The notes under the pieces: generated by a model
What the model saw: the letters and a program-made list of their open reading frames with translations, nothing else
Told to the model about the DNA's origin: nothing
The model's database searches: none
Assembly (NCBI GenBank): GCA_015501585.1
Contig: JADNRY010000040.1
Coordinates: forward strand, 278,627-342,626
From: Rhodocollybia butyracea
Lineage: Eukaryota; Basidiomycota; Agaricomycetes; Agaricales; Omphalotaceae
Direction: 5' to 3'
DNA length: 64,000 nt
Program-made: the position numbers and the translations under genes
In this document: positions 36,501-47,469 of the stretch, one piece after another
Numbering within the stretch: position 1 is the first letter of the stretch
How the letters are laid out: each line of letters starts with the position of its first letter

Positions 36501-37875
36501 AGACAGTATAACACTTAGCTTCGTCGAGTCGGGAAACGGAAATGAGGGTAGGAGAGGAGTCAGGAACGAAAGCAGTGTCCTTCAGATTGAGACGGACAAG
36601 TTGACGATGGCGACGATGCGCAAGAAAAACGGCTATACCTCGACCTGCAATCTTCATAGTACCATGACCAAATCCAGTAACCTTCTGAGAAATGGCCGGA
36701 TGGTGGAAAGACGTGAAGTCGGCACGAACAGAATGAATGTGAGACGTAGTACCAGAGTCGATAATGATGGGAGGCCTATCGGCAGTAGTACCAGCTGGAT
36801 ACACTGACTCAGACATAGGCTGGGAGGAATTCACATTTGTAGAAGTCTCGGTCACCGGGTAAGCAGAGAAATCGATAATATTGGCGCCCGAAGAAGATTC
36901 TACAAAATGTGATGAGGTAGACTGCTCAGTTTCACCTCCTCCCCCACTCTCCACATGGTGGGCTTTCTCTTTGCCCTTCTTCTTATTTTTCCCCTTTCTG
37001 TTACCTCCCTTAGCCTCCATAGCATGTTTCCCACCACCGGGCTTACGGCAAAAATCCTTGGTGTGACCGGGAGTGTGGCAGTTGACACAATAATAATCTC
37101 CACGGGCCGCATAGGAGCGTTCGAGCACAGCGACGGCGGCTTCTACGTTCGACATGCCGGAATTAGAGTTCTCGTCAGGATGAGCTGAACGGTAAGAACC
37201 TAAAATCTGTTGGACAGTCGACTCAAGAGTAGTGCTGGAGGTGAGAGAGAAACTGCGGATCCAGGTGTGCCAAGACCCGGTCGCACCTTCTTCATTGGGG
37301 AGAGTAGTGACAAGAATAGCAGAGGCAAACCCTTCCTCCACAACGTACCCAGCTTTCCGGATATCCTGCAGAGCAGATTCGAAACCCTGAAGATGGGCGG
37401 ACAAAGAATCAAAGCTATGCTGGAGCGGAAGTCGGCGGGTGAGTCGGGAGAAGAACGTCATGATGAGACCAGAACCCTGAGGACCATAAGTACCCGAAAG
37501 TCGTTTATAGGCGGCGGCGCTCGTAAGACCTTCTACCATGCTGACCATGCTCTCAGAGATACACTGGAGAAGCATGTTCATCATATAAGAATCCATCCGT
37601 TGCCAGATAAGATACTTAGTGTCGGTATCGGAAGGACAAACAAGCGCGCCCGACAAAATAGACTGACATCCTACTGTGCGAGCACCAGCGAGGAAGACGG
37701 CAGACCAAGACGAAAAATTCGTTTCACCTTTGAGCTTAGTGTCACGAGGGAAGAGTGAATTTCCACCACTAGGGATGGTCCAATCACTCGGAATAGTCGG
37801 CGCGGTCATAGTGGTCTGTGTACTTGAAGTAGTCTGAGTAGGTTGGGTAGTAGGAGCGGAAGGGGTAGTAGACAT
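33510..37875 (-). pseudogene. Copia Gag-Pol polyprotein, one frameshift in a T6 run
   Basis: The start at 37875 lies 99 bp inside the 5' LTR. Domains in order: Gag (LFPRDTKLKGETNFSSWSA); zinc knuckle CVNCHTPGHTKDFC (C-x2-C-x4-H-x4-C); aspartic protease PIIIDSGTTSH; GAG-pre-integrase with HNELGHLNYPACRDL; integrase with D (HSDLWGP), D (FRTDNGGEY) and E (NGRSERLNRT); RT with THVDDLAL; RNase H with TSTSEAEYYA and DIFTKAL at the end. The first frame runs to 35512 and stops just after GTPGIF. The second frame resumes there as LGFDETW and runs to 33510. The switch lies in a run of six T (coding strand, about 35520-35527); with five T the frame would be continuous. All catalytic residues seen are present, and identical LTRs argue for a young copy. 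Confidence 0.93.
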
Positions 37876-37974
37876 CGATAGAGACGAGGGTTATGCAGGA
37901 AGAGAAGATAAAAGATTCGATTCCGGTAATCACTATAAGGCTGGCTGTATCAGGCGGACTCGGGGCCCATAACC

Positions 37975-38322
37975 TGTTGGAACTAAGAGACACGTTAGTA
38001 CGATGTACAACTAAGCTCAGCCAGAAGTGATGAAGGCTAAATCATATTACCATACCTAAGAGACACGTTAGTACGATGTACAACTAAGCTATAGGTACAG
38101 TATGAGCATAATGGACATAGAGCATAAGTATAATAGACATACCTCAGCCAGAAGTGATGAAGGCTGAGGAAAAGAAGGGAACGTCGATACGTACAGTATA
38201 AGTAGAAATCCGTATCAGTGAAATAAAAGTTAAAACAAATGATAAGAACTCGGGTCTGATATCTACTCGGTATTGGAGCTGTACATACCGGCGGCCATAT
38301 ACCGCGGACCGAATATCCAACA
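37975..38322 (-). repeat. 5' LTR of the copia element (348 bp)
   Basis: Reads as identical to 33155-33502. Confidence 0.95.
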
Positions 38323-38327
38323 AAATC

Positions 38328-39200
38328 TTGATTGGTTCACTGAGGTATTCAGGCGAGATCACAAAATCGCATAACGGTACATATGTATGCCCAAATTGGC
38401 GTGTCTATTCACCGATAGGTTTGAGGATCGGGACCGTACTATATGTATTTATTTCATCTCGAAAGCTTCAAAAGTTGACGAGTCTATCAGGCCACATGCG
38501 GTACATATACCCATTCTGCAACAAACTATCGACACTTCAAATACAACTCCGAGCAGTACCAATACACTGCTTGGCATAGAGAATATTAGAGTAGAATAAT
38601 CCTGCTGCTGAGCGGCGTTAGTGCGAAGTTCTGGTAAGACTGATACCGGATCTATATTTTTTAACCATGGGCGGACAAGTCTAAACAAGTTTAATTATCT
38701 TTGTTGGCTGAGGTGAGCACGGTTGGGTATGTTGCTGCCTATGCCCTGACTAACATCCTGGTCATTTTTGTTGGCCTAAACTCTGTCTTGAATTTGCACA
38801 GTTGCCCGGTGGCTTCTCGACATTTCACAAAATCAAAGAATCAATGTGTTAAGCGCACGATGAATGTCTGAACAAGACCGATGAATAAACGCGCGACAAG
38901 TACGGTACAAGTTTGGTTGAGAGCTCGATATGGAAGCCCTGAAGTCACACTGATGCTTCTATAAACATTGAACAACTTTCCCAGATAGGAGAGGGCGAAC
39001 AACGCTCAGACGTGTCACTGAAGTACATGCACCAAGATATTATTGATATTGATTTTCCATTCATCTCCCATACAAAACACAACTTTACAACATGAAAGAA
39101 AAATTACAGCCCTTCGCTGTCAATGACAAATTCAAAGCTAGGATAGACTGTGGCCAAGTACCATATCTCGACAGTAGTGTCAAAGCTGAAGCGCTGCCGT
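38328..39200. repeat. Right part of duplicated block C, then a transposon-end fragment
   Basis: 38328-38640 aligns with 44605-44890 (for example TTGACGAGTCTATCAGGCC, GAGCGGCGTTAGTGCGAAG). At 38653 a TATATTTTTTAACCATGGGC end of the 1.4-kb TIR family begins and fades by about 38700. The rest is non-coding flank of the hydrophobin-like gene. Confidence 0.6.
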
Positions 39201-39613
39201 TCACGCCTGGTCAAGGGTGGCAGCAACACATGGAGCGTCGAAACCAAAGGCTGCGGAACTTCAGTAACAAAGGGATAACAGATATTCGAATCACTTACCA
39301 GCGTCCCCACAGCAGAGGACTTGACTGGGGGATAGACTATGAAGGCAACGATAAGAATCAAGCTTATTGAAGGATTACATCAAAATAAAATAGCTCACCA
39401 GCCTTCGAAAGTGTCGTAAGCCTGGCAACCTTCACCTGCAATGCCAAATGGACTAACAAAACTGCTGGTGCAACACATTGGGGCGGCACCATCAGTACAG
39501 GTGTACACAAAGCTAGGTGTACCACTAGGAGGGGTGGGGGCAGGGGGGACCTGCGGAACAGCGACCGTGAGGGTAACGAGTGCAGCAGTGACAAAAGCAA
39601 GTGTGAATTGCAT
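39201..39613 (-). CDS. Small secreted hydrophobin-like 8-cysteine protein (copy A, intact)
   Basis: Three exons on the minus strand: 39399-39613, 39299-39336 and 39201-39250. GT/AG introns of 62 and 48 nt give exactly 100 codons plus stop. The N-terminus MQFTLAFVTAALVTLTVAV is a signal peptide, and a Pro-rich linker (PQVPPAPTPP) follows. Eight cysteines are spaced C-x6-CC-x14-C-x8-C-x7-CC-x10-C, the hydrophobin order C-CC-C-C-CC-C but with shorter loops than usual class I. Such proteins are secreted and self-assemble on hyphal or fruit-body surfaces. Here function is inferred from pattern and size only. A small cysteine-rich effector is the alternative. Copies B (43712-44198) and C (32677-32742) are broken. 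Confidence 0.78.
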
Positions 39614-41130
39614 AGTGAGTGTTGGTGAAGAAGTACTTGAACGACTGAGGCTAGTTGTTCTAGTGAGGAAGTGTCCCAAAATTCGGACCAGCTTTTATAC
39701 CCTATCCTGGCACTAAGAAGTTGTTTTTTTTTCGCATCATGTTCTGGTTATTTCATTATATTTTTCCGGGAGGCTATTCGCTGATGCTTTGCTCCGAGCC
39801 TCAATCTCAGAGTGGGGCCGTGTCGTACAAGAAATGAAGGCCTCATACATAGATTTAGACATTAATCAGAGATGAACCGAACATTCATGGGGCTGAGGTG
39901 AGCACGGTTTGTGTATGTTGCTGAATCGGTATTGCCTCCTAGGTATTATTTGTTTGCACATTGCTGTCTACCCTCTGCCAATTAACATCCTGTTCATTTT
40001 CGTTGCCTGAGTCTCTGTCTTGAATTTGCACAGTTGCCTGACAGTTTCGTTCAACTTTGGTGTCGTGTTCATTGTATCATAGATGATCATTTATCACTTG
40101 ATCTTCGATTTTTATTTATACTATAATTGACTGCATCCCCAGTCCTCTTCGAGTAAAACAACAAGCACTTCGCTTCAACGGTCAAATTAGAACTGCAAGC
40201 CTCAATGGAATCTCATCAGAATTTCGCACTAAAGCCGATCAGTAGCGGGACTACATATTCTACTACAAGTACTAATATTCTCGATGTCAAGCAGTGTTCA
40301 GTATTGGTACTCGTATCACGCAGTGAGCACCAGAACTTTTCGGAACCCTCGATAGTTTGTTGCAGAATCGGTATCTGACAATCTGTGCCGCATGTGGCCT
40401 AATAGACTCGTCAACTTCTGGGGCTTTCGGGATAAAATAAATACTCATGGTTCAATCCGGACGTTAAATAGGGATAAATAACCATCTATAATAAGTACAA
40501 CTTAATGAACACAATGTGAAAGTTCGAACAAACCTACCGGGAAATTGTGCAGATTCAAGATGAACTACCGATTCTGCAACATACCCAACCGTGTTCAGGC
40601 CACCTCAGCTCCGTGGACTTGATCCAAATTCATTTTGCTGCTTCAGCAGAAAAAATACTAGAAGAATATGCAAGGGCAGCGGTAAACTGCGCCTCGGAAA
40701 ATTAGCAAATCCAAGCTGCAAGTGCAAAAAATCATTCCCAACTTGAAGATGCTTGAGGAAGATGCATGCGATAGACAGCAGTGGGCGAGTTGAAGGATGC
40801 TTATTAAACAGGTTACAAGAATACAGCCAGGGCTCGATTGTAAGGATTCGTTCGGGCTTCATTAAGCTTCCATTGAGCGTCGAATTGCCAGCCAGACTGG
40901 GAGAATCTTTAGAGTCCTTTTCCATCACTACTAGGGCCAATCGGAGGTTGAGCAATGAGAATCAGCCCACCCGCGTACATGGCGTCACCAGATATAACCG
41001 TGACACGGAATACGGACCGACGCACGCACGTTTTTCCACGCTGGTTGAACGGCCCAAAAAAAAAATGTCTTTCCATCTCAAACACGTTTGACCAATTTTT
41101 TTCCGCTTCTAATTCCTCGCAAGTAAGTTG
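39614..41130. repeat. Non-coding flank of copy A, part of the segmental duplication
   Basis: No gene recognised. 39640-39900 matches the flank of copy B (44230-44430). 40600-41120 matches 45640-46190 (for example AATACTAGAAGAATAT, GCGTCACCAGATATA). 40250-40430 holds an inverted copy of the TTGACGAGTCTAT unit found at 38475 and 44735. Confidence 0.6.
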
Positions 41131-41521
41131 CTGTAGTTCCTGCATTTGAGCTATCCTTGCTGATCTGCTTTAATCCTAACCTATCCAGTTTAACAATCTT
41201 CACTAATCCATACTAATTCCGCGATGAGCAACTAAAGTGCTCATTTTAGGATAAGATAAGGCCAGCGAATGAGAGACGGTTCAGCGATCGTTGAGCGCTT
41301 AAGCTTTATTCCTTCCGTCTCTCATCGCCATCGCGCACATCGCGCGTTAACCTTCGAAATTCCCTCCCACCCTCCCTCATCTTACTTGATATTCACCAGT
41401 ACTTCAGTGTTCGGTCTTCTAGTTCCCGAACGCTCCGGCTTGAATTCTCGCGTTCGGTTCAGATTTCCCACCCACGCGCGGGGTCAAGCCCCAGCCAAAC
41501 CCCAATATAGACTTATCACAT

Positions 41522-41560
41522 GTTAGACTTACTTCGTATATTACTAGAAGTAAGTCTAAC
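41522..41560. repeat. 13-bp perfect inverted repeat (hairpin)
   Basis: GTTAGACTTACTT at 41522-41534 pairs with 41548-41560 across a 13-nt loop. It lies just upstream of the ADE4 pseudogene, and its role is unknown. Confidence 0.5.
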
Positions 41561-41706
41561 TCAGTAGTCTCCTAGCCACTTATCTTATCCACGCTAATCC
41601 TCACCAATTCTTCCTAATCCACACTAATCTACACTAATTCTTCCTACTTCCCTTACTTCTCCCTAATCTCCCTAATCTCCTTGATCCTCCTTGATCCTAC
41701 GCCCCA

Positions 41707-42916
41707 GTGTGCGGAATCCTTGGTCTCCTCCCCCACGACCCCACCGTCGACTGCGCCCCGGAGATCTGCGAGGGCCTCTCCCTGCTGCAGCACCGCGGCC
41801 AAGATGCATGCGGGATCGTGACCTGCGGACCCAAAGGACGGTTCTTCCAGTGTAAAGCCAACGGAACGGTCCGGGATATCTTCGATGAGAACTCGATAAG
41901 GAAGCTGAACGGCGGAATGGGGGTTGGACATGGTGTATGGGTTTTTTCTGGTTTCGTTAATTTTTTCTTTGGTTTCTTTGGTTTTCTTTCTTTGCTTGCG
42001 TTTTCTGCTATTTATGCTATTACTGCTATTACTGATTCACTGATTTGTCGATTACACTTACACTGATTCATTAAATAATTACACCCATTACACTAATACA
42101 CCGATTTACCGCTTTACTGATTCTACGTTTGTGGTCTCCAGTCCGTTATCGCTGGAAGCTTCAATAACGCCGAAGCGCAGCCTTTCTACGTCAACTTGCC
42201 CAGACTTGCCCTATGGGATCGTCTTTGCCCACGTGAGTTGCCCCTCCTCCCGAGGCCTTCATATACATCTCTAACCATATTACTCACAGAACGGCAACCT
42301 CATCAATACCTCCTCGCTCCTCCAATACATGGACGCCACCGTGCACCGGCCTCCGACTCCTCGCTCCTCCTCAGCATCTTTGCCAACAACCTCCAGCAGA
42401 CCGGGAAATTCAGGATCAAAGAGGAGGATATATTCACTGCTAGGATGCGGCAGGTGAAGCGCGCGTATGCGTGTGTCGCAATGTTGGCAGGGTTCGGGGT
42501 CATTGCGTTTAGGGACCCGAATGGGATACGGCCGGTGGGGATGGGGGTACGGAGGGTTGGGGAGGGGAAGGATTATTTGTTTGCGAGCGAGAGTGTGGTT
42601 GCTGATTCGAGTGGGTTTACGGAGCGGGATGGTGTGAAACCGGGTTGGTTGTTTTCTTTCTTTCATTTCTTTCTTTCTTTCTTCTTTTTCTTTTCTTGTC
42701 TTTCATTGCTATGATTCTGAATGATATATCCATCGTACAGGCGAAGCGATCATCATAACCCGAAGCAGCGTCTCCCGCCGCCAAGTCATCGAAGCCGCCA
42801 CCTTCGCTCCAGACATCTTCGAATACGTCTATTTTGCGCGTCCGGATTCCGTGCTGGATTGAATCAGCGTTCATCGGAGTCGCATGGCTATGGGCAATAT
42901 GCTTACGGAGGTGTAG
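41707..42916 (+). pseudogene. ADE4: Amidophosphoribosyltransferase (ADE4/purF) pseudogene, N-terminal part
   Basis: ADE4 catalyses the first committed step of purine synthesis: PRPP plus glutamine to phosphoribosylamine. The copy shows the N-terminal glutaminase with the nucleophile Cys (CGILGLLPHD), LLQHRGQDACGIVTCG and EAQPFYVN, then ANNLQQTGKFRIKEEDIF, YACVAMLAGFGVIAFRD, PNGIRPVGMG and ASESVVADSSGF, and VIEAATFAPDIFEYVYF. Introns seem retained, so it is a DNA-level duplicate, not a retrocopy. Damage: the codon before CGIL is GTG rather than ATG; about 10 bp (AGACTTGCCC) is duplicated near 42205 and shifts the frame; sequence is missing near 42340 after DATVHR; TGA occurs at 42860 in PDSVLD; TAG at 42914. 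The C-terminal phosphoribosyltransferase half is absent (usual length about 500-550 aa). Confidence 0.9.
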
Positions 42917-43032
42917 CGGATGTTGATGAAGCATAATAACTTGCACATTCCTCACGACGCGTCAGCGACGTATTCCTAGTCAGCTAATAACACCGGTCCC
43001 GTATCCCCACTTTCTGCACCGCAAATTGTCAA

Positions 43033-43480
43033 GTGGGTCGATGTACGGCATGCCCACAGTGCGAATACAAACATGAAGTTGCTAAAGACGAGAGCAGAGC
43101 TTGGGCGGCTCTTCTGGAAGGACATATATTGGACTGGTACACATACTTAGTACTTGCTTCCGCTAACTCTCCAATAGATTCTATCCCAGCGTCCTCGTTC
43201 CTTCCTTGTTCGGTCCGCCAATTTCGCCTTCTGAAGCGCAATCTCTACTAGTTCCGCCTCCGTCATCCGGTTTCTTTCCTTCGTACCCTATAACCTTCCT
43301 CAGTCCCTTTGGAGCTGCCTCAAACAACCCCAATACCAGAATCTTCCCAGCAATGAAAAAAGGAATCTTCAATAACTATGCAGCTGCTATCAAGGCATTG
43401 TCTGAAAAGCTGGGCTCACAGAAGTGGTTCTTGGGATCAGAATATGCACCAATTTTCTCATTTATTCGATTCGTCTCGCT
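43033..43480 (+). pseudogene. Possible metaxin/SAM37-like fragment
   Basis: A first frame reads VAKDESRAWAALLEGHILDW. After a possible 41-nt intron (GTACAC to CAATAG) a second frame reads FPSYPITFLSPFG, then NNYAAAIKALSEKLGSQKW and FLGSE. ALSEKLG-x-x-KWFLGS resembles the GST-C-like region of metaxin/SAM37 proteins of the mitochondrial outer membrane, where PTSLDA normally follows; here APIFSF follows. Splicing at the visible sites would create a TGA at the junction, and the N- and C-termini are missing. It lies about 115 bp after the ADE4 remnant, so both may derive from one copied chromosomal segment. The family call is tentative. Confidence 0.35.
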
Positions 43481-43711
43481 GACGAGACTTCACGGTAACA
43501 AGGCTTTAGCCTTGACTTCAGAAGGGTTGTGAAGTACATGCACTAAGATAATATTGATATTGATTTTCTCCCATACAACCACAACCTTGCAACATAAAAG
43601 AAATTAAGTACAGTTCCCCCTGCTGTCAACGACGAATTCGAAGCTAGGATAGACTATAGCCGAATACCAAAAAACGGACAAGTTATCTCGATAGTAGTAG
43701 CAAAGCTGAAG

Positions 43712-44198
43712 CTAGTAAGATTTAACACGGGTGGCAGCAACACATGGAGCTTCGACACTGATGTCTGCGGGACTTCAGCAAGGAAGAGGTAACGGATATT
43801 CAAGTTACTTACAGGGGTTGTTCTCACAGCAGAAGGCTTGACTCGGGGATTCGCTATGAAGACAATGATAAGAAGCAAGCTTAAGGGATTACATCAGAAT
43901 AAAATAGCTTACCAGCCTTGGGCAGAGTCGTAAAACTTGCAACGTACACCACCAATAACGCCACTGTCTGGAACAACAACACTGCCGGCGCAGCACAATG
44001 GGACGATACCACCAGTACAGCTGTACTGAGAACCAGGTTCTGAGCGAGGCACAGGAGGGATCGGAGCAGGAAGCCCAGAAAGCCCAGCGGCGGCAGGAGG
44101 AGCGGGGACAAGAGGGGGAGGAGGGGGAAGGGCGACGCTGGAACAGCGACCGTGAGTGTAACGAGTGCAGCGGTGACAAAAGCGAGTGTGGAACGCAT
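43712..44198 (-). pseudogene. Hydrophobin-like 8-cysteine protein (copy B), frame broken in Pro-rich linker
   Basis: Same exon plan as copy A: 43913-44198, 43813-43853 and 43712-43764. The signal peptide frame reads MRSTLAFVTAALVTLTVAV. The cysteine part is read one frame over as SCTGGIVPLCCAGS, then VRCKFYDSAQGC, AFCC and EAPC (C-x6-CC-x16-C-x8-C-x7-CC-x11-C). Exon 1 is 286 nt, one short of the needed phase. The break lies in the C-rich Pro linker after VAVPASP. Either a 1-base indel or a miscall disrupts the gene, or an unrecognised intron (possible GTCCCC to TACAG) removes it. The linker is about 70 nt longer than in copy A. Confidence 0.65.
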
Positions 44199-44958
44199 AG
44201 TGAGTGTTGGTGAAGAGTACTTGAACGACCGAGGCTAGTTATTCTAGTGAGGAAGTGTTCCAGAATTTGGACCAGCTTTTATACCCTATCCTGGTACTAA
44301 AAAGTTGTTTGTTTTGGCGTTGCTCCCGTTATTTCGTTATGTTTCGCGGAGAGGCTATTCGGGTGATGCTTTGCTCGCCTAAATCTCAGAGCGGCAGCGT
44401 CTGGTAGCGTGTCATACGAGGTTTAAAAATATTAATTGGGGATGAACCAAACAATTGTTCGAAGTCCTCGGAAATATAGGTCGGTTGTAGACAACAACAG
44501 TAGGGCTGGGCATGTCAATGAGTGGACTGCCCATACACCTGTACAGTGTACATATCGTACAATTTCAGCGAAGACTCACATTTACATATGGCTCTCTGGG
44601 TGTTCAAAGCTTGATCTGCCAGTGTTCATTGAGAAGTATTCAGGCGGGATTACAAAATCCCATAACAGTACGTATGTATGCCCAAATTGGTGCGTATTCA
44701 CTGTACTTATTTCATCTCGAAAGCTCCAAAAGTTGACGAGTCTATCAGGCCGTGGTACATATACCTATTCTGCAACAAACTATCGACGCTTCAAATAGTA
44801 ATACGGCTCCGAGTAGTACCAATACACTGCTTGACATAGAGAATACTGGAGTACTGAGCGGCGTTAGTGCGAAGTTCTGGTAAGACTCCACTGAGGCTCG
44901 CAGTTCTAGTTTGACTGTTGAAGCACAGTGCTTGCTGTTTTACTCGGGATGCTATCGA

Positions 44959-45379
44959 TGTTGGACTTTGTCATCTATCATCTTCATTATACTTACTATG
45001 GAACAGTCTTCTCACTTCGTTACTATCTATGGAACGTTCTCTCTCGCTGTAACTACTGGTATGTGAACTAGTTGTACTATCTTTATCCTGCCACTCGCCA
45101 TTGCTTTATTATCGTGCTCTTGTCTATTCTTACTTACTTACCTTGTGCTCCATTCCACTCTCGTCTTATTACTCTCACTCCGTCTGTGAACGCTTCACGC
45201 GTTGTACTTATTATTAACTCGCTGGACTCGTATTTAAGCCTGTATGTACTTGTGGAATATCAAGTTGTGTTTTCTCTGTTTGTGTCTGTGTCTGGACCTT
45301 CGTCTCCTCTGTGTCTGTGTGATCAGAGCCAACTAACAGTGTTGAGTACACTGTCTGCCTTATCGATCAACCTCTAATA
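44959..45379. repeat. Solo LTR of copia family A (421 bp)
   Basis: Nearly identical to the LTR at 2699-3121. Flanked by the 5-bp target duplication ATCGA (44954-44958 and 45380-45384) with no internal element sequence, which is the product of LTR-LTR recombination. It interrupts the duplicated block (44.9 kb continues at 45.4 kb). Confidence 0.95.
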
Positions 45380-45384
45380 ATCGA

Positions 45385-47469
45385 TTATGGTATAAATCAA
45401 AATCGGAGATCAAGTGAAGATCAGACATAAAGCGAAGAATAGGTGAGAGATTTAAACATAGATTTCAATTTTCTTATTGCTGAAAGCGTGAAAGTAGCGG
45501 GAGCGATTATTTCGTGTGTTGACTCGATTAGAACTCCAGCTGATCAAGGTGTTCAAGTATGACACCAAGGCAAGTGATTAATGAGAGGAGCGGGAGGCAA
45601 TACCAATTCGGCAACATACATACTCAAACGTGCTCAGCCCACCTCAGCCCGTTCATTCAAATTCATTCAGCCAAGAAAATACTAGAAGAATATCTAGGTG
45701 CATTGAAGGGCAGCGGTGAATGGTGCCTCGAGCGAAATCCCTACTCTCCTAGCAGTGACTGTGTAAGTAGACCCGTAAGCTGCAGGCGCAAATCATTCTC
45801 CTTATGAGGAAGACGCTCGAGGAAGATGCATGAGATAGGCAGTGCTGAACAAGTTGAAGGATGGTTAACAACTTGAAGAATACATTCAGGGCTCAATTAC
45901 AACAATTCGTTCAACAAGCTTCATTGAGCGTCAAATTGTCAGCCAGACTAGGAGAATCCGCGGACATCTTTAGACTCCTTTTCCCATCACTACTGGAACC
46001 AATTGGAGGTTGAGAATCCTGTGAGAATCAGCCCACTGCGTATAGGGCGTCACCAGATATAGCCGTGACCCAGACTACGGACCAATCCACACACACATTT
46101 TTCCATGGGGCTGAATGGCCAAAAAAGAAAAAAATGTTCTTCCATCTCAAACACGTTCGACCAAATTTTTTCCGCTTTTAATTCCACACAAGACTGAGTT
46201 TAACCCGAAAATTTTCAGGGGAGGTCTAACCTAGTTGATGCGCAGTGCAAAAATGATAAGATTGCCCCAGTTTAACGGTTAACCCAGGTACAAAAATGTT
46301 CAGCCCCAGGACAAAATGATTTGGCCCAGACTTCACATACGCGTTTCATCTGGTTTTATCATCGAGTCACGTTCTGTTCCTTCCCCGTTGGCACCCGAAT
46401 CTTTTTCCATCCATATCTGTTCATTCCATGATCAGAAATAATAGAAAAAACATATATTGATGATTATTAGCGTAGTACAAATAGTAGTACAGATACATAG
46501 TATACAATAATATAGATGTATAGAAAACCTAACATTGCAACTCACCTTTATAGACCAGTAAAAGTTACGCTGAGCCTAAATAAAAGATCATTAGTAAATT
46601 GCAATACAGGTACACACGAAGAGAAACCTGCCAACTGTATCTAGACAAACATTGACCAACTTGAACTACTTTGAGGCATTGAGGAAGTATTTGTGAGCGT
46701 TGAGGAAGTATTGAGCATTGACGTTGAGGAGGCATTGGCGTTGAGGAATACGTTGACGTTGCAGGAGCGTTGAGGAAAAGTTGAGGAAATGTTAAACAGG
46801 TATTGGCACCGGTGTTATTGCAGTTATGATAGACTCGAGAGTTGAAGGTTGAAGACCCATGTTGAACTGCGCTGCACAATTGAAGTGGGAAAGGTTTGGG
46901 GAGGACAAGAGTGGGACAAAAAGAAAAATGAACCATGGAAAAAAGAGCTCACACGCGTTTATCACAGTCACAACTGCGCATTTTGCTTCTGTTTTGACGC
47001 CTCAGCATGAGTCAAAGCAGTGTAGGGTTGAAGATAAATGGTATAAACATATGGTTTATGGTAAACTGTGGCACACAAAACTATCTAGCGTATATAAGCA
47101 AGCACTTGCATCCCCCGACCAAGTTGTGCACCGTTCCCCACTGGTTGGCCTGAGAGTAAACGGTTTGTGGGGTGTATCGTATTCGCGGGGGGGCGATGTG
47201 CCTGTTCTCAATGCAGGGCTTTGAGCTGGAGTAGTAGTATTGCTAGGCAAAGCAAGGTTTTTAAATCCTGCCTCATCGAGGCAACAAAATCCCTCTATCT
47301 TTCTACAAACATGGTCAGTGGACAGCGTTGTCCTGCAGCTCAATTTACTCACTGTTTCCACCGAGGATCGCTCATCTTATTTCCCAGCTCCTTCTCGTCC
47401 AGCTGTTCCTTGAACCACCGGTCTATCAGACCCCAAAAATCACACCCTTTCGGCACCTTCCCCCTCCAT
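45385..47469. other. Duplicated non-coding flank, then unrecognised sequence
   Basis: 45590-46190 pairs with 40600-41120. 46665-46790 (minus-strand frame 46565-46936) is made of imperfect GTTGAGGAA / CATTGACGTT repeats. 46860-47300 has overlapping open frames on both strands without any recognised domain. Confidence 0.4.

Larger units (their letters stand above)
33155..38322 (-). mobile_element. Full-length Ty1/copia retrotransposon, recent insertion (5.2 kb)
   Basis: Two 348-bp LTRs (33155-33502 and 37975-38322) that I read as identical. They are flanked by the 5-bp target duplication AAATC (33150-33154 and 38323-38327). The element reads on the minus strand, with a purine tract (GAGGGGGAG) next to the left LTR. 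Gag-pol occupies the interior. Insertion split copy C of the duplicated block: the sequence right of 38327 continues the homology that stops at 33154. Confidence 0.96.

Noticed and set aside
34686..37758. Plus-strand ORFs inside the copia element
   Set aside because: Shadows of the gag-pol frames on the minus strand.
39092..39370. Plus-strand ORF of 92 codons
   Set aside because: Antisense to the spliced hydrophobin-like gene, whose exon structure and cysteine pattern are convincing.
47163..47361. Overlapping ORFs on both strands near 47.2 kb
   Set aside because: No domain, no splice partners and no codon texture that favours one strand.
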